Shown: piece by piece, positions 18,064 through 25,892 of the stretch
How positions within the stretch are numbered: position 1 is the stretch's first letter
How the letters are laid out: every line of letters begins with the position of its first letter
Source of the DNA: Thalassobacillus sp. CUG 92003
GTDB taxonomy: Bacteria; Bacillota; Bacilli; Bacillales; Halobacillaceae
Reading direction: 5' to 3'
NCBI RefSeq assembly: GCF_013618635.1
Contig: NZ_JABLSJ010000001.1
Span: forward strand, 496,001 to 560,000
DNA length: 64,000 bases
Made by a program: the position numbers and the translations under genes
Notes under the pieces: generated by a model
The model's input: only the letters and a program-made list of their open reading frames with translations
Database searches by the model: none
Told to the model about the DNA's origin: nothing

Positions 18064-18393
18064 CTAGGAAACCAGTTTTTCGCATTCTTGTGCGCAGGTG
18101 TGGCAAGCATCAGCGCATTTCTGGCAATGGTCGTGGTCATGTTTCGCGCATTCTTTTCCGCAATCGCGGCATGCAGCGGCACAGAGTTGGGCCAGTTCCT
18201 GCACGTAAGGCGTATTTCGAGTGAGTGATTGTTCAAAAAAGGCACAAATATCTGCGCACTCTCGATCCAATCGGATACACTCACTCATGGCTTTCACGTT
18301 ATCCTCTTGCAAGCAGGAAGCATAACAATGGTTACAGGCTTCCATGCACGCGTGCAATGCTTCAATCACACCTTCATATTGTTGATGGCTCAT
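18064..18393 (-). CDS. Four-helix-bundle copper-binding protein (DUF326/Csp-like)
   Basis: A 109-residue cytosolic protein with 13–14 Cys, mostly in CxxxC spacings along predicted helices (ACMEACNHCYASC, CIRLDRECADIC, CAAACRDCGKEC, CQKCADACHTCAQEC) plus a His-rich HDHDHC. This is the pattern of copper storage proteins (Csp3), which line the inside of a helical bundle with Cys thiolates to hold many Cu(I) ions. No signal peptide is seen. RBS AGGAGG on the minus strand overlaps a possible CsoR-like operator (18398–18414). Confidence 0.87.
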   Translation of the reverse strand: MSHQQYEGVIEALHACMEACNHCYASCLQEDNVKAMSECIRLDRECADICAFFEQSLTRNTPYVQELAQLCAAACRDCGKECAKHDHDHCQKCADACHTCAQECEKLVS

Positions 18394-18397
18394 TTTG

Positions 18398-18414
18398 ATA
18401 CCCTCCTATGGTAT
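18398..18414 (-). promoter_or_regulatory. CsoR-like inverted repeat over the Csp ribosome-binding site
   Basis: ATACC-N7-GGTAT, the same half-sites and spacing as CsoR copper-sensor operators, although the G/C-rich centre of the consensus is weak. It directly precedes the copper protein start. Confidence 0.35.
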
Positions 18415-18521
18415 GGTTACTTCTACTATTACCAAGTCGGGGAGATTTAAAACATAACGAAAATACCTTTACTCAGTTAATACATCATCATGATAACACG
18501 CTAAATTTTTCCAATAATGAC

Positions 18522-18550
18522 TTGCAGCTTACACTGAAAACGGTTACGAT
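18522..18550 (+). promoter_or_regulatory. hut promoter
   Basis: TTGCAG (18522–18527) and TACGAT (18545–18550), spacer 17 nt. A cre site covers the -10 region. Confidence 0.55.
18535..18548 (+). promoter_or_regulatory. CcpA cre site at the hut promoter
   Basis: TGAAAACGGTTACG matches the cre consensus TGWAANCGNTNWCA at 13 of 14 positions and lies in the spacer and -10 of the hut promoter, as in B. subtilis. It predicts repression of histidine use when sugars are present. Confidence 0.7.
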
Positions 18551-18587
18551 TAAAGGAGTTATAAGTTATTAGTATATTAGCAGAAAA

Positions 18588-19037
18588 GTGGTGGTGACTT
18601 TGGGCCAAACCGTTCAAATTGGTAAGCTGGCCTTGTTAATTGCTACCTTGGATGAAGATGAACTGGAGGGTTTCCGCCCTCAGTTGCAAACGGTCGATTA
18701 CTGTCAGGGTAAAGCAGGTTCGATGAATATGCAGAAAGTTATTTCTGCTGTGGAGACGGCTGCTAAACGCAATTCAATCATTTCTGAAGATGTTTATCGA
18801 GAAACGCATGCTCTTTATCACGCGATTCTTGAAGCGTTGGAAGGTGTGACGCGTGGCCAAATTGCAATTGGTGATATGATGCGTACTGTCGGGCTGAAAT
18901 TTGCCGTGGTCCGGGGGAAACCTTATGAGCGCAGCGGCGAAGGTGAGTGGCTGGCTGTCGCATTTTATGGAACAATTGGAGCCCCGGTCAAAGGACTGGA
19001 ACACGAAACGATGGGGCTGGGAATCAATCATATATAA
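18588..19037 (+). CDS. hutP: Hut operon positive regulator HutP
   Basis: HutP is an RNA-binding antiterminator that, with L-histidine and Mg2+, binds UAG-containing RNA and lets transcription pass a terminator into the hut structural genes. The 149-residue protein keeps the family's core: [44 protein letters not shown] and [23 protein letters not shown] at the C-terminus, including the conserved His residues. The start is uncertain: GTG codons at 18588, 18591 and 18594 and TTG at 18600 are possible. A terminator follows at 19071. Confidence 0.93.
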   Translation: MVVTLGQTVQIGKLALLIATLDEDELEGFRPQLQTVDYCQGKAGSMNMQKVISAVETAAKRNSIISEDVYRETHALYHAILEALEGVTRGQIAIGDMMRTVGLKFAVVRGKPYERSGEGEWLAVAFYGTIGAPVKGLEHETMGLGINHI

Positions 19038-19070
19038 ATTTTTTCGTTGCCTATAGTAAAAAGTGATGAG

Positions 19071-19112
19071 GAGGCGGCGATGGCAGTTTTATGTCATTGT
19101 CGCTTCTTTTTT
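19071..19112 (+). terminator. Terminator between hutP and hutH (likely HutP target)
   Basis: A 15-bp stem (19071–19085 with 19092–19106, several G·U pairs), loop GTTTTA, then T6. It lies 33 nt after hutP and before hutH, the position of the HutP-controlled terminator. One UAG precedes it (19053); closely spaced UAG triplets occur only near hutH (19662, 19674, 19681). Confidence 0.75.
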
Positions 19113-19212
19113 AATGGTTTGGCATCTGGTTAACCTTGTTGTGGATTAATGATAGGGAGATTGGAAAAATCGATCCTTAGAAAATAAGGGCTCGTTACCC
19201 TATAAGTGAAAG

Positions 19213-19537
19213 GGGGCGGCTTTGAAACAACTCGCTTTCCTGCGGGGGAACCGGCAAGCCTCCTCGGTCGTTTACACTCCCTGTGGGGTCTTGCCGAGCT
19301 CCTTTTCCGCTAATTACTGGGAAATTTGTCACCTTAGATAGAAAGTGTTCCGTATTTGGACTATCCAGCTCCGGCGTCTAGCGGCTAGTGAGACTTCCCT
19401 CGCTTCTGTGCGATAAGTCAACATCGAATCACGTCGTTCTTCGTGTTTCCTTTATCTCCTACAGCTCAGTCCAGTCCATACGCCGCTGACCAAGACGCCT
19501 CCGCTTTAAAGTGGTCTCGCAGTTTCAAAGCCGCCCC
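19213..19537. repeat. Nested palindromic interspersed element, copy A
   Basis: A 325-bp element bounded by a perfect 16-bp inverted repeat (19213–19228 and 19522–19537; left arm GGGGCGGCTTTGAAAC). Its first ~100 bp, starting AACTCGCTTTCCTGCGGGG and ending near 19320, match copy B at 61121–61246. A second module (about 19365–19505), with GGCGTCT/AGACGCC at its ends, appears inserted in it. No protein is encoded. Both modules resemble interspersed repeats common in Bacillaceae intergenic DNA. It fills most of the hutP–hutH gap; 19538–19739 has no gene. Confidence 0.85.
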
Positions 19538-19739
19538 ATTCGATATGGAAGTGAACGAACCTTCGGCATAAGTATTTATTAACAATACGCTTCAACATTG
19601 GATACTCTCTTTCATTTAGAGGGCTGGCAATCCTCATATCGTGGGAACGAACATATTCGGTTAGCTCATGCAATAGCCAATAGAAACATCGATGCTGAAC
19701 AATCTAATAACTCATATGAACAAAAAGGGGGAGACGGAT

Positions 19740-21257
19740 ATGGTTGAATTAGACGGCAATAATCTGACACTCGAGGAAATCGAACGTGTTTCGATCAAAC
19801 ATGAAAAAGTACAATTATCAGAAACCAGCTTGAAAAATGTGCAGGCGAGCCGCCAAGCAGTAGAGCGTATCGTTCAAGATAACAAAACGGTCTACGGCAT
19901 CAATACGGGATTTGGAAAATTCAGCGACGTGACGATAGATAGAAAGCATGTGGAGGACTTACAGCTGCATTTGATCCGTTCACATGCCTGCGGCGTCGGA
20001 GAGCCTTTTTCAGAAACTGTAAGCAGAACGATGGTGCTGCTTAGATTAAATGCTCTGTTAAAAGGGTTTTCCGGTGTACGCACGGTAGTGGTGGAAACGC
20101 TACAAGACTTATTGAACAGTCACATTCATCCGATCATTCCGAGTCAAGGCTCGCTCGGTGCTTCTGGAGACTTAGCGCCGCTCGCTCATCTGGCTCTTGT
20201 GTTGATCGGAGAAGGGCGCGTTCGCTACCAAGGCAAGGAAATGGCGACAGAAGAAGCGTTTCGAATAGAAGGGTTGAACGCTATCACGCTCCAGGCGAAA
20301 GAAGGGTTGGCGTTGATCAACGGAACCCAGGCTATGACAGCCGTGGGAGCTTTGAATGCGATCGAGGCAGAAAAACTTGCGGCCCAAAGTGAATGGATTG
20401 CAGCTATGACGTTGGAGGGCCTGGAAGGGATTATCGATGCGTTTCATCCTGCGATCCACGAAGCCCGCGGATATCCTGAGCAAATGGCTACAGCCGAACG
20501 GATCAGAACGTTAGTGTGCGACAGCCATTTAACCACCAAGCAAGGAGAAAAACGGGTTCAGGACGCTTATTCCTTGCGTTGTATACCGCAAGTTCACGGG
20601 GCCTCGTGGCAAAGTTTGAATTACGTTCGGGAAAAGTTGGCGATTGAGATAAATGCTGCCACGGATAATCCCCTTATCTTTGAAGAGGGCGATCTGGTTG
20701 TCTCAGGCGGGAATTTTCACGGTCAGCCGATTGCGCTGGCGATGGATTTCATGAAAGTGGCGGTGGCTGAACTCGCGAATATTTCAGAACGGCGGGTGGA
20801 ACGCCTCGTTAATCCACAACTCAATGAGCTGCCGCCTTTTCTCAGTGCTCGGCCGGGCCTGGAATCTGGCGCGATGATTATGCAATATACAGCCGCGTCA
20901 CTTGTGTCGGAAAATAAAACGCTTGCTCACCCGGCAAGCGTAGATTCGATCCCTTCATCTGCCAATCAAGAAGACCATGTCAGCATGGGGACGATTGCTG
21001 CTAGACACGCACACGATGTGATTGCAAATGCACGGCGCGTAATTGCGATTGAGTTGATTTGTGCCATGCAGGCGGTAGAGCACAACGCTGTTGAAAACAT
21101 GGCATCCGCAACGAGGAAATTGTGGCATGAGGCGCGTACGATCGTACCTTCCATTAAAGAAGATCGTGTTTTTTCCGAGGATATCGAACGGATGACCACG
21201 TGGTTAAAAGATGGCGCATTCGACTGGTCTGTCTCTAAAGCTGAAGCGGTTAAATAA
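19740..21257 (+). CDS. hutH: Histidine ammonia-lyase
   Basis: Removes ammonia from L-histidine to give urocanate, the first step of histidine breakdown. The 505-residue protein carries the Ala-Ser-Gly triad (residues 141–143, in [14 protein letters not shown]) that cyclises to the MIO cofactor, plus NGTQAM and [12 protein letters not shown] near the active site. The start at 19740 follows GGGGGAGA; a longer frame from 19692 lacks a site. Unlike B. subtilis, no hutU, hutI, hutG or hutM follows: a terminator and a minus-strand gene come next, so the rest of the pathway must be elsewhere or absent. Confidence 0.96.
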   Translation: MVELDGNNLTLEEIERVSIKHEKVQLSETSLKNVQASRQAVERIVQDNKTVYGINTGFGKFSDVTIDRKHVEDLQLHLIRSHACGVGEPFSETVSRTMVLLRLNALLKGFSGVRTVVVETLQDLLNSHIHPIIPSQGSLGASGDLAPLAHLALVLIGEGRVRYQGKEMATEEAFRIEGLNAITLQAKEGLALINGTQAMTAVGALNAIEAEKLAAQSEWIAAMTLEGLEGIIDAFHPAIHEARGYPEQMATAERIRTLVCDSHLTTKQGEKRVQDAYSLRCIPQVHGASWQSLNYVREKLAIEINAATDNPLIFEEGDLVVSGGNFHGQPIALAMDFMKVAVAELANISERRVERLVNPQLNELPPFLSARPGLESGAMIMQYTAASLVSENKTLAHPASVDSIPSSANQEDHVSMGTIAARHAHDVIANARRVIAIELICAMQAVEHNAVENMASATRKLWHEARTIVPSIKEDRVFSEDIERMTTWLKDGAFDWSVSKAEAVK

Positions 21258-21271
21258 TCAGCTCTATTCAG

Positions 21272-21313
21272 GGGCTGCCACGTCTTCCTTGAGACAGTGG
21301 CAGCCCTTTTTTT
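21272..21313 (+). terminator. hutH terminator
   Basis: GGGCTGCCAC pairs with GTGGCAGCCC, inner GTCT/AGAC pairing, followed by T7. Confidence 0.92.
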
Positions 21314-21323
21314 GAGCACAGTA

Positions 21324-21506
21324 TTACGATTTGGTCCAGTAGGCGTCCAGCTCAGTGACGGGGCACGCTGGGAATGTTTCATCCTGGGCGATCCTGACCT
21401 TTTTTTTAGCTTCTTCGTCCGGGGAACCTCCTTTAACGAATTCGACGACGACATATTTTCCGCTTGATGGTGCTTTGTCTCCCGTTTTAAAAATTTGTTC
21501 ACTCAT
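21324..21506 (-). CDS. YjzC family small protein
   Basis: A 60-residue soluble protein with TGDKAPSSGKYVVVEFV near the N-terminus and FPACPVTELDAYWT near the C-terminus. This matches the YjzC-like family of bacilli, whose function is unknown. The minus-strand RBS GGGAGGTGACC is well placed before ATG 21506. It is a single-gene unit converging on hutH. Confidence 0.8.
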   Translation of the reverse strand: MSEQIFKTGDKAPSSGKYVVVEFVKGGSPDEEAKKKVRIAQDETFPACPVTELDAYWTKS

Positions 21507-21600
21507 AATGGGTCACCTCCCATCCTTACTCTAGTCGTACAATTTACTTATTTGAAATCTTGTTCCCTTTTAAACGTTGATAAAAACACCTGTCATTTAA

Positions 21601-21643
21601 AAAAGAATCCCTGAAGCCGGTTGTGGCCCTCAGGGATTCTTTT
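21601..21643 (-). terminator. Terminator of the siderophore-binding lipoprotein gene
   Basis: Perfect 14-bp inverted repeat (21601–21614 with 21630–21643) with A/T-runs at both ends, just after the minus-strand gene. Confidence 0.88.
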
Positions 21644-21647
21644 CGAT

Positions 21648-22634
21648 TTATTCTTGTTCTTCCAGGAAGATTTCTTCTAAATCATCAACCATTTCATTGG
21701 CAGCCATGTAACCGCCTGCTGTATTCCAAATAGCGTCACTGACTTCGTAAACTTCATCATTTTGTACGACATCAAGGTTCTGGAATAACGGATCATTTAG
21801 CCACTCTTCTTCAAGAGAGGAAGCAGCGCCATCGCCTGTTTCATAGGTGAAGTAGAAGAGTTTATCTCCCTCCATGGCTGGAATACGTTCCTTCGTCGCT
21901 TTTTCCATGAAGTCGTTCGCTTGTTGCGATTCTGGCCTCTTAAATCCGATTTCGTCAAGGATGACGCCGGAGAAGGAATCCTTATGATAGATACGGACGT
22001 GGTCAGGCATAAAGCGAATTACAGACAATTTTTGGTCGAGTTTGTCGCCGGCTTGTTCGGAAAAGTCGTCCAGGCGCTGGTTGTATTCATCAAGCAACTC
22101 TTGCCCTTTGTCTTCCTTGTTCAAGGCTTTGGCGTATAACTTGAAGTTATTTTGCCATTCGCCACGCAATGTCTCGGAAAAGACGGTGGGCGCAATTTCA
22201 TTCAATTGATCGTAAATATCTTCCTGACGCATCTTGTTACCGATGATCAAGTCTGGATCTAACGAAAGAATTTTTTCAACGTTCACATTGGATTCTGTGC
22301 CTACGACTTCAACATCTTGCATGTCTTCAGATATATGGTCATACCACGGGTCGCCAGTCCACGATTCGACGGCTCCCACAGGTTTTTGACCCAGGGCAAG
22401 TAGGGCTTCGGTCCCTTCATTCGTTAAAATGACGACGCGTTCAGGCTTCTCTTCAATGGTTGTTTCACCCATCGCGTGTTCGACTGTATAGGGTTCAAAA
22501 TCGCTGGACGATTCGCTATCGTCTGATGAGTCCCCTTCACCGTTGTCTTGTCCTTCTCCATCTGATCCGCATGCGGCCAGAAGGAAAGAAAAGGTAAGTA
22601 TAAGAAAGAACGAAAAGAAATATTGCTTTTTCAT
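21648..22634 (-). CDS. Siderophore-iron ABC transporter substrate-binding lipoprotein
   Basis: A 328-residue lipoprotein (signal peptide, lipobox LAAC) followed by an acidic linker and a class III periplasmic-binding-protein fold (PVGAVESW, DLIIGNKMRQ). It captures an iron-siderophore complex outside the cell and hands it to the divergently encoded permeases. The chosen start 22634 has GGAGG before it; a longer frame from 22667 lies across the Fur box. Closest by eye to the YfiY/FhuD-type proteins of bacilli; the ligand cannot be told. Confidence 0.9.
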   Translation of the reverse strand: MKKQYFFSFFLILTFSFLLAACGSDGEGQDNGEGDSSDDSESSSDFEPYTVEHAMGETTIEEKPERVVILTNEGTEALLALGQKPVGAVESWTGDPWYDHISEDMQDVEVVGTESNVNVEKILSLDPDLIIGNKMRQEDIYDQLNEIAPTVFSETLRGEWQNNFKLYAKALNKEDKGQELLDEYNQRLDDFSEQAGDKLDQKLSVIRFMPDHVRIYHKDSFSGVILDEIGFKRPESQQANDFMEKATKERIPAMEGDKLFYFTYETGDGAASSLEEEWLNDPLFQNLDVVQNDEVYEVSDAIWNTAGGYMAANEMVDDLEEIFLEEQE

Positions 22635-22651
22635 AGGAAAGTGCCTCCAAT

Positions 22652-22666
22652 TGATCATGATTATCA
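22652..22666. promoter_or_regulatory. Fur box upstream of the binding-protein gene
   Basis: TGATCATGATTATCA matches the Fur consensus TGATAATNATTATCA at 14 of 15 positions, 18 nt before the minus-strand start. Predicts iron repression. Confidence 0.85.
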
Positions 22667-22736
22667 TTTACAGTTAGTAGATTATATAAAAAAGGTAAAG
22701 AAGTCAATGAAATTTGCAAAAAAATCGTAATGAAAA

Positions 22737-22751
22737 TGAAAATGATTCTCA
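22737..22751. promoter_or_regulatory. Second Fur box, permease side
   Basis: TGAAAATGATTCTCA matches the Fur consensus at 13 of 15 positions and ends 6 nt before the -35 of the forward promoter. Confidence 0.7.
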
Positions 22752-22757
22752 AATTCA

Positions 22758-22786
22758 TTGACAGATGCCTGTTCAGAAAATAAACT
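22758..22786 (+). promoter_or_regulatory. Sigma-A promoter of the siderophore permease operon
   Basis: TTGACA (22758–22763) and TAAACT (22781–22786), spacer 17 nt, directly after a Fur box. Confidence 0.8.
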
Positions 22787-22829
22787 TATAAAGTAGAATC
22801 GTATTTTTAAAGGTTGAGAGGAACACCAT

Positions 22830-23834
22830 ATGCTTTTGAAATCCACAAGCATGAAAGGATGGGGGCTGCTGGTTGGCAGTGTACTATTGTTCCTTTCGTT
22901 TGCTGCAAGTATTGTTTTAGGGTATACCGATGTCAATCTAATGGATGTATATCAAGCATTTTTTAATTTCCAACAAACGAATGATCATATTATTATTCGC
23001 GATGTCCGGCTGCCACGGGCCATTATTGCCGTATGTGTTGGTTCATCGCTTGCCATGTCAGGGGTGTTGATGCAAGCCTTAACGCGAAACCCGCTTGCTT
23101 CTCCAGGGATTTTCGGCATAAACGCAGGTGCTTCTATGTTTGTCGTTATTGCCGTCTCGTTCGCTGCTGGGCTGTCGATGCAGTCCTTGACATGGGTTTC
23201 CTTCGTCGGCGCTGCTGTTGCTGCCATTATTGTATATGCGATTGGAGCGGCGGGGCGTGAAGGATTGACGCCTGTCAGACTGACGCTGGCAGGAGCCGCG
23301 ATTGCGGCGCTTTTTTCATCTTTGACCCAAGGGTTTCTGGTGATGAATGAAAAAGCTTTAGATGAAGTATTGTTTTGGTTGGCCGGTTCTGTTCAAGGTC
23401 GGTCATTGGATTATTTGCTACCAGTGCTCCCTTATTTCATTTTTGCCTGGATCGGCAGTTTATTGATTGCGAGACACATCAATTTGCTCATGATGGGGGA
23501 GGAAGTCGCAACCGGACTGGGGCAGAAGACGGCCTGGATAAAAGCGGCAGCCGGGTTGCTTATTATTGCACTCGCGGGTGGTGCAGTTGCGGTGGCTGGA
23601 CCGATAGGGTTCATCGGGATTGTCGTTCCGCACTTCGCAAGGAGCTTGGTCGGACACGATCATCGCTGGGTGGTGCCATACTCAGCTTTGCTGGGAGCGA
23701 TACTATTGCTGTTCGCTGACATCAGCGCCCGATACATCATTATGCCGGAAGAAGTTCCGGTCGGTGTTATGACAGCCATTATCGGCACACCCTTCTTCGT
23801 GTATATTGCCCGCAAAGGACTGAAAGGTTCATGA
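22830..23834 (+). CDS. Iron-siderophore ABC transporter permease 1 (FecCD)
   Basis: A 334-residue FecCD/BtuC-type permease with about nine to ten membrane helices. The family marks RDVRLPRAIIAVCVGSSLAMSGVLMQALTRNPLASPGIFGINAGA and GPIGFIGIVVPHFARSLVGHDHR are clear; the latter loop contacts the ATPase. It pairs with the next permease as a heterodimer. ATG 22830 follows GAGAGGAAC. It overlaps the next gene by ATGA. Resembles B. subtilis YfiZ. Confidence 0.92.
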   Translation: MLLKSTSMKGWGLLVGSVLLFLSFAASIVLGYTDVNLMDVYQAFFNFQQTNDHIIIRDVRLPRAIIAVCVGSSLAMSGVLMQALTRNPLASPGIFGINAGASMFVVIAVSFAAGLSMQSLTWVSFVGAAVAAIIVYAIGAAGREGLTPVRLTLAGAAIAALFSSLTQGFLVMNEKALDEVLFWLAGSVQGRSLDYLLPVLPYFIFAWIGSLLIARHINLLMMGEEVATGLGQKTAWIKAAAGLLIIALAGGAVAVAGPIGFIGIVVPHFARSLVGHDHRWVVPYSALLGAILLLFADISARYIIMPEEVPVGVMTAIIGTPFFVYIARKGLKGS

Positions 23835-24886
23835 ATAAGTATCGTGTGTTTCGGACAAAAGGCGGTCGTTTTTCGGCCCTATTTGATCAAAGAGCATTAA
23901 CAGTAGCTTTGAGTTTGACAGCTGTTTTGGCTGGGTTGTTCATTTTATCAGCTTCGTTAGGTGAAATGTTTATTAATCCGTTCGAAGTCATCAAAGTACT
24001 CCTCGGTCAAGGGAGTGATACATCGGGGTTAGTGGTGAACAAGTTCCGCATGCCGCGGATGCTTGTGGCCCTTTTGACAGGAGTAGCCTTGGCGGTAAGC
24101 GGCGCCATTTTACAAGGCATGATTCGCAATCCGCTTGCTTCACCTGATATCATTGGCATTACGGGAGGAGCAGCTGTGGCTGTTGTTGCCTTCCTTTCAG
24201 CATTCAGTGACGAAAACAATGCCCTTACCGTCAGCATTCAGTGGATGACGTTAGCTGCTTTTGCAGGTGCCATGGTAGTTGGGATTGCCGTCTATCTGTT
24301 AGCATACAAGAACGGCGTTTCACCAATGCGGCTGATTTTGATTGGTATTGGCATTTCCGCATTGATGCAAGCGTTGACGACGATGTTTATGATTGTAGGC
24401 CCGATATTCCGAGCTGCTCAAGCCAACATTTGGCTGACAGGCAGCGTTCAAGGTTCAGGCTGGGATGATGTTCATATTTTGGCACCCATCGTAGTGGTGC
24501 TTACCATATTTGCAATACTTATAGCTCGACGTGTTAATGCGCAAGAGCTAGGGGATGAATTAGCTGCTGGAATCGGAGCTCACTTGCAGTGGGACCGCCT
24601 GTTATTCTTAGGATTGTGTACAGCTTTGACTGGTGTCGCTGTTGCGTTCGCGGGTGGTGTTGGGTTTGTCGGTTTAATGGCGCCTCATATGGCAAGACGG
24701 TTGGTTGGTTCTTCATACGGAGGATTGATTCCCGTTGCGGCTCTTGTTGGTGCGATTCTCGTACTCGGGGCAGACTTGATTGGACGAACGATGTTTTCCC
24801 CGCAAGAGGTTCCGGCTGGAGTTTTCACTGCTACCATCGGAGCTCCTTATTTCATCTATTTGTTATTCAAGAGTAAGCGTGCATAA
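23831..24886 (+). CDS. Iron-siderophore ABC transporter permease 2 (FecCD)
   Basis: The second FecCD permease, 351 residues with about ten helices. Conserved runs include FRMPRMLVALLTGVALAVSGAILQGMIRNPLASPDIIGITGGA and GGVGFVGLMAPHMARRLVG. It should form the membrane channel with permease 1. The 4-nt overlap with the gene before and the close ATPase gene after show one operon. Resembles B. subtilis YfhA. Confidence 0.92.
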   Translation: MNKYRVFRTKGGRFSALFDQRALTVALSLTAVLAGLFILSASLGEMFINPFEVIKVLLGQGSDTSGLVVNKFRMPRMLVALLTGVALAVSGAILQGMIRNPLASPDIIGITGGAAVAVVAFLSAFSDENNALTVSIQWMTLAAFAGAMVVGIAVYLLAYKNGVSPMRLILIGIGISALMQALTTMFMIVGPIFRAAQANIWLTGSVQGSGWDDVHILAPIVVVLTIFAILIARRVNAQELGDELAAGIGAHLQWDRLLFLGLCTALTGVAVAFAGGVGFVGLMAPHMARRLVGSSYGGLIPVAALVGAILVLGADLIGRTMFSPQEVPAGVFTATIGAPYFIYLLFKSKRA

Positions 24887-24901
24887 AGGAGAGGTACACA
24901 T

Positions 24902-25738
24902 ATGAAAACGCTGGTGACGAATGATTTGACATTGAGTTATGGCGACAATATCGTGATCGATTCATTGAATATAGCCATTCCAAAAGGAAAAGTCACGGTG
25001 CTGATTGGCGGGAACGGCTGCGGGAAATCAACACTGCTGCGTTCTATGGCGCGTTTAATGAAGCCTAAGGACGGCGAAGTGGTGCTTGATCAAAAGAACA
25101 TTTCTAAAATGCGCACGAAAGAAGTCGCAAAGGAAATGGCGATTCTGCCGCAAAGTCCGATCACGCCAGAAGGCTTAAGTGTTTTACAGCTTGTCAAACA
25201 GGGACGTTATCCGTACCAAAGTTGGGCAAAACAATGGTCGATGAAAGACGAAGAAGCTGTTACGCAAGCTCTTGAAGCGACGAATATGGTGGAATTCAAG
25301 GAACGACCGGTTGATTCGTTATCGGGAGGACAGCGTCAACGTGCCTGGATTGCCATGACGCTTGCGCAAAATACGGATACACTGTTGTTGGATGAGCCCA
25401 CGACGTATCTCGACATGACCCATCAAATTGATATTCTGGATTTATTATTTGATTTGAACCAGGATCACGGCCGCACAGTCGTCATGGTACTTCATGATAT
25501 CAATTTAGCTTGTCGGTATGCAGATCACATCATCGCTGTAAAAGATAAAAGCGTTTACGCTCAGGGGGCTCCTGAGGAAGTCGTTACCTGTGATCTTGTC
25601 CAGAACGTGTTTGAAATGACCTGTGATGTACGTGAGGATCCTTTGTTTGGGACGCCAATGTGTATTCCGCACGGTAAAGGACGTTGTATATTGAAGGAAG
25701 CGAAAGATCAAATGACAAAAAATCAATTGTCATCTTAG
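24902..25738 (+). CDS. Iron-siderophore ABC transporter ATPase
   Basis: A 278-residue FecE/YusV-type ATPase with Walker A GGNGCGKST, signature LSGGQRQRAWIAM, Walker B TLLLDEPTTYLDM and switch His MVLHDINLA. It powers uptake through the two FecCD permeases. RBS AAAGGAGAGG gives a confident start. The C-terminus is slightly extended (PHGKGRCILKEAKDQ). In B. subtilis the shared siderophore ATPase YusV is encoded away from its permeases; here it is in the operon. Confidence 0.93.
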   Translation: MKTLVTNDLTLSYGDNIVIDSLNIAIPKGKVTVLIGGNGCGKSTLLRSMARLMKPKDGEVVLDQKNISKMRTKEVAKEMAILPQSPITPEGLSVLQLVKQGRYPYQSWAKQWSMKDEEAVTQALEATNMVEFKERPVDSLSGGQRQRAWIAMTLAQNTDTLLLDEPTTYLDMTHQIDILDLLFDLNQDHGRTVVMVLHDINLACRYADHIIAVKDKSVYAQGAPEEVVTCDLVQNVFEMTCDVREDPLFGTPMCIPHGKGRCILKEAKDQMTKNQLSS

Positions 25739-25747
25739 TGATTTTCA

Positions 25748-25789
25748 GAAAATACCCGGAAGAAAATTCCTCGGGTATTTTCTTTTTTT
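25748..25789 (+). terminator. Terminator of the siderophore operon
   Basis: GAAAATACCCG pairs with CGGGTATTTTC, followed by T7. Confidence 0.92.
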
Positions 25790-25892
25790 GTCTACAAACT
25801 TGCAGGAATCATGTATGATATAGGTAAAAGGTCGTAAAAACAGAGAAGTAAGGTTTGGTGGATGGGTTAGCACAAATATGGAGGTAGTCGAG

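Noticed and set aside
19213-19537. Insertion sequence
   Set aside because: Perfect inverted ends but no transposase frame and no clear target-site duplication; treated as a non-coding interspersed repeat.
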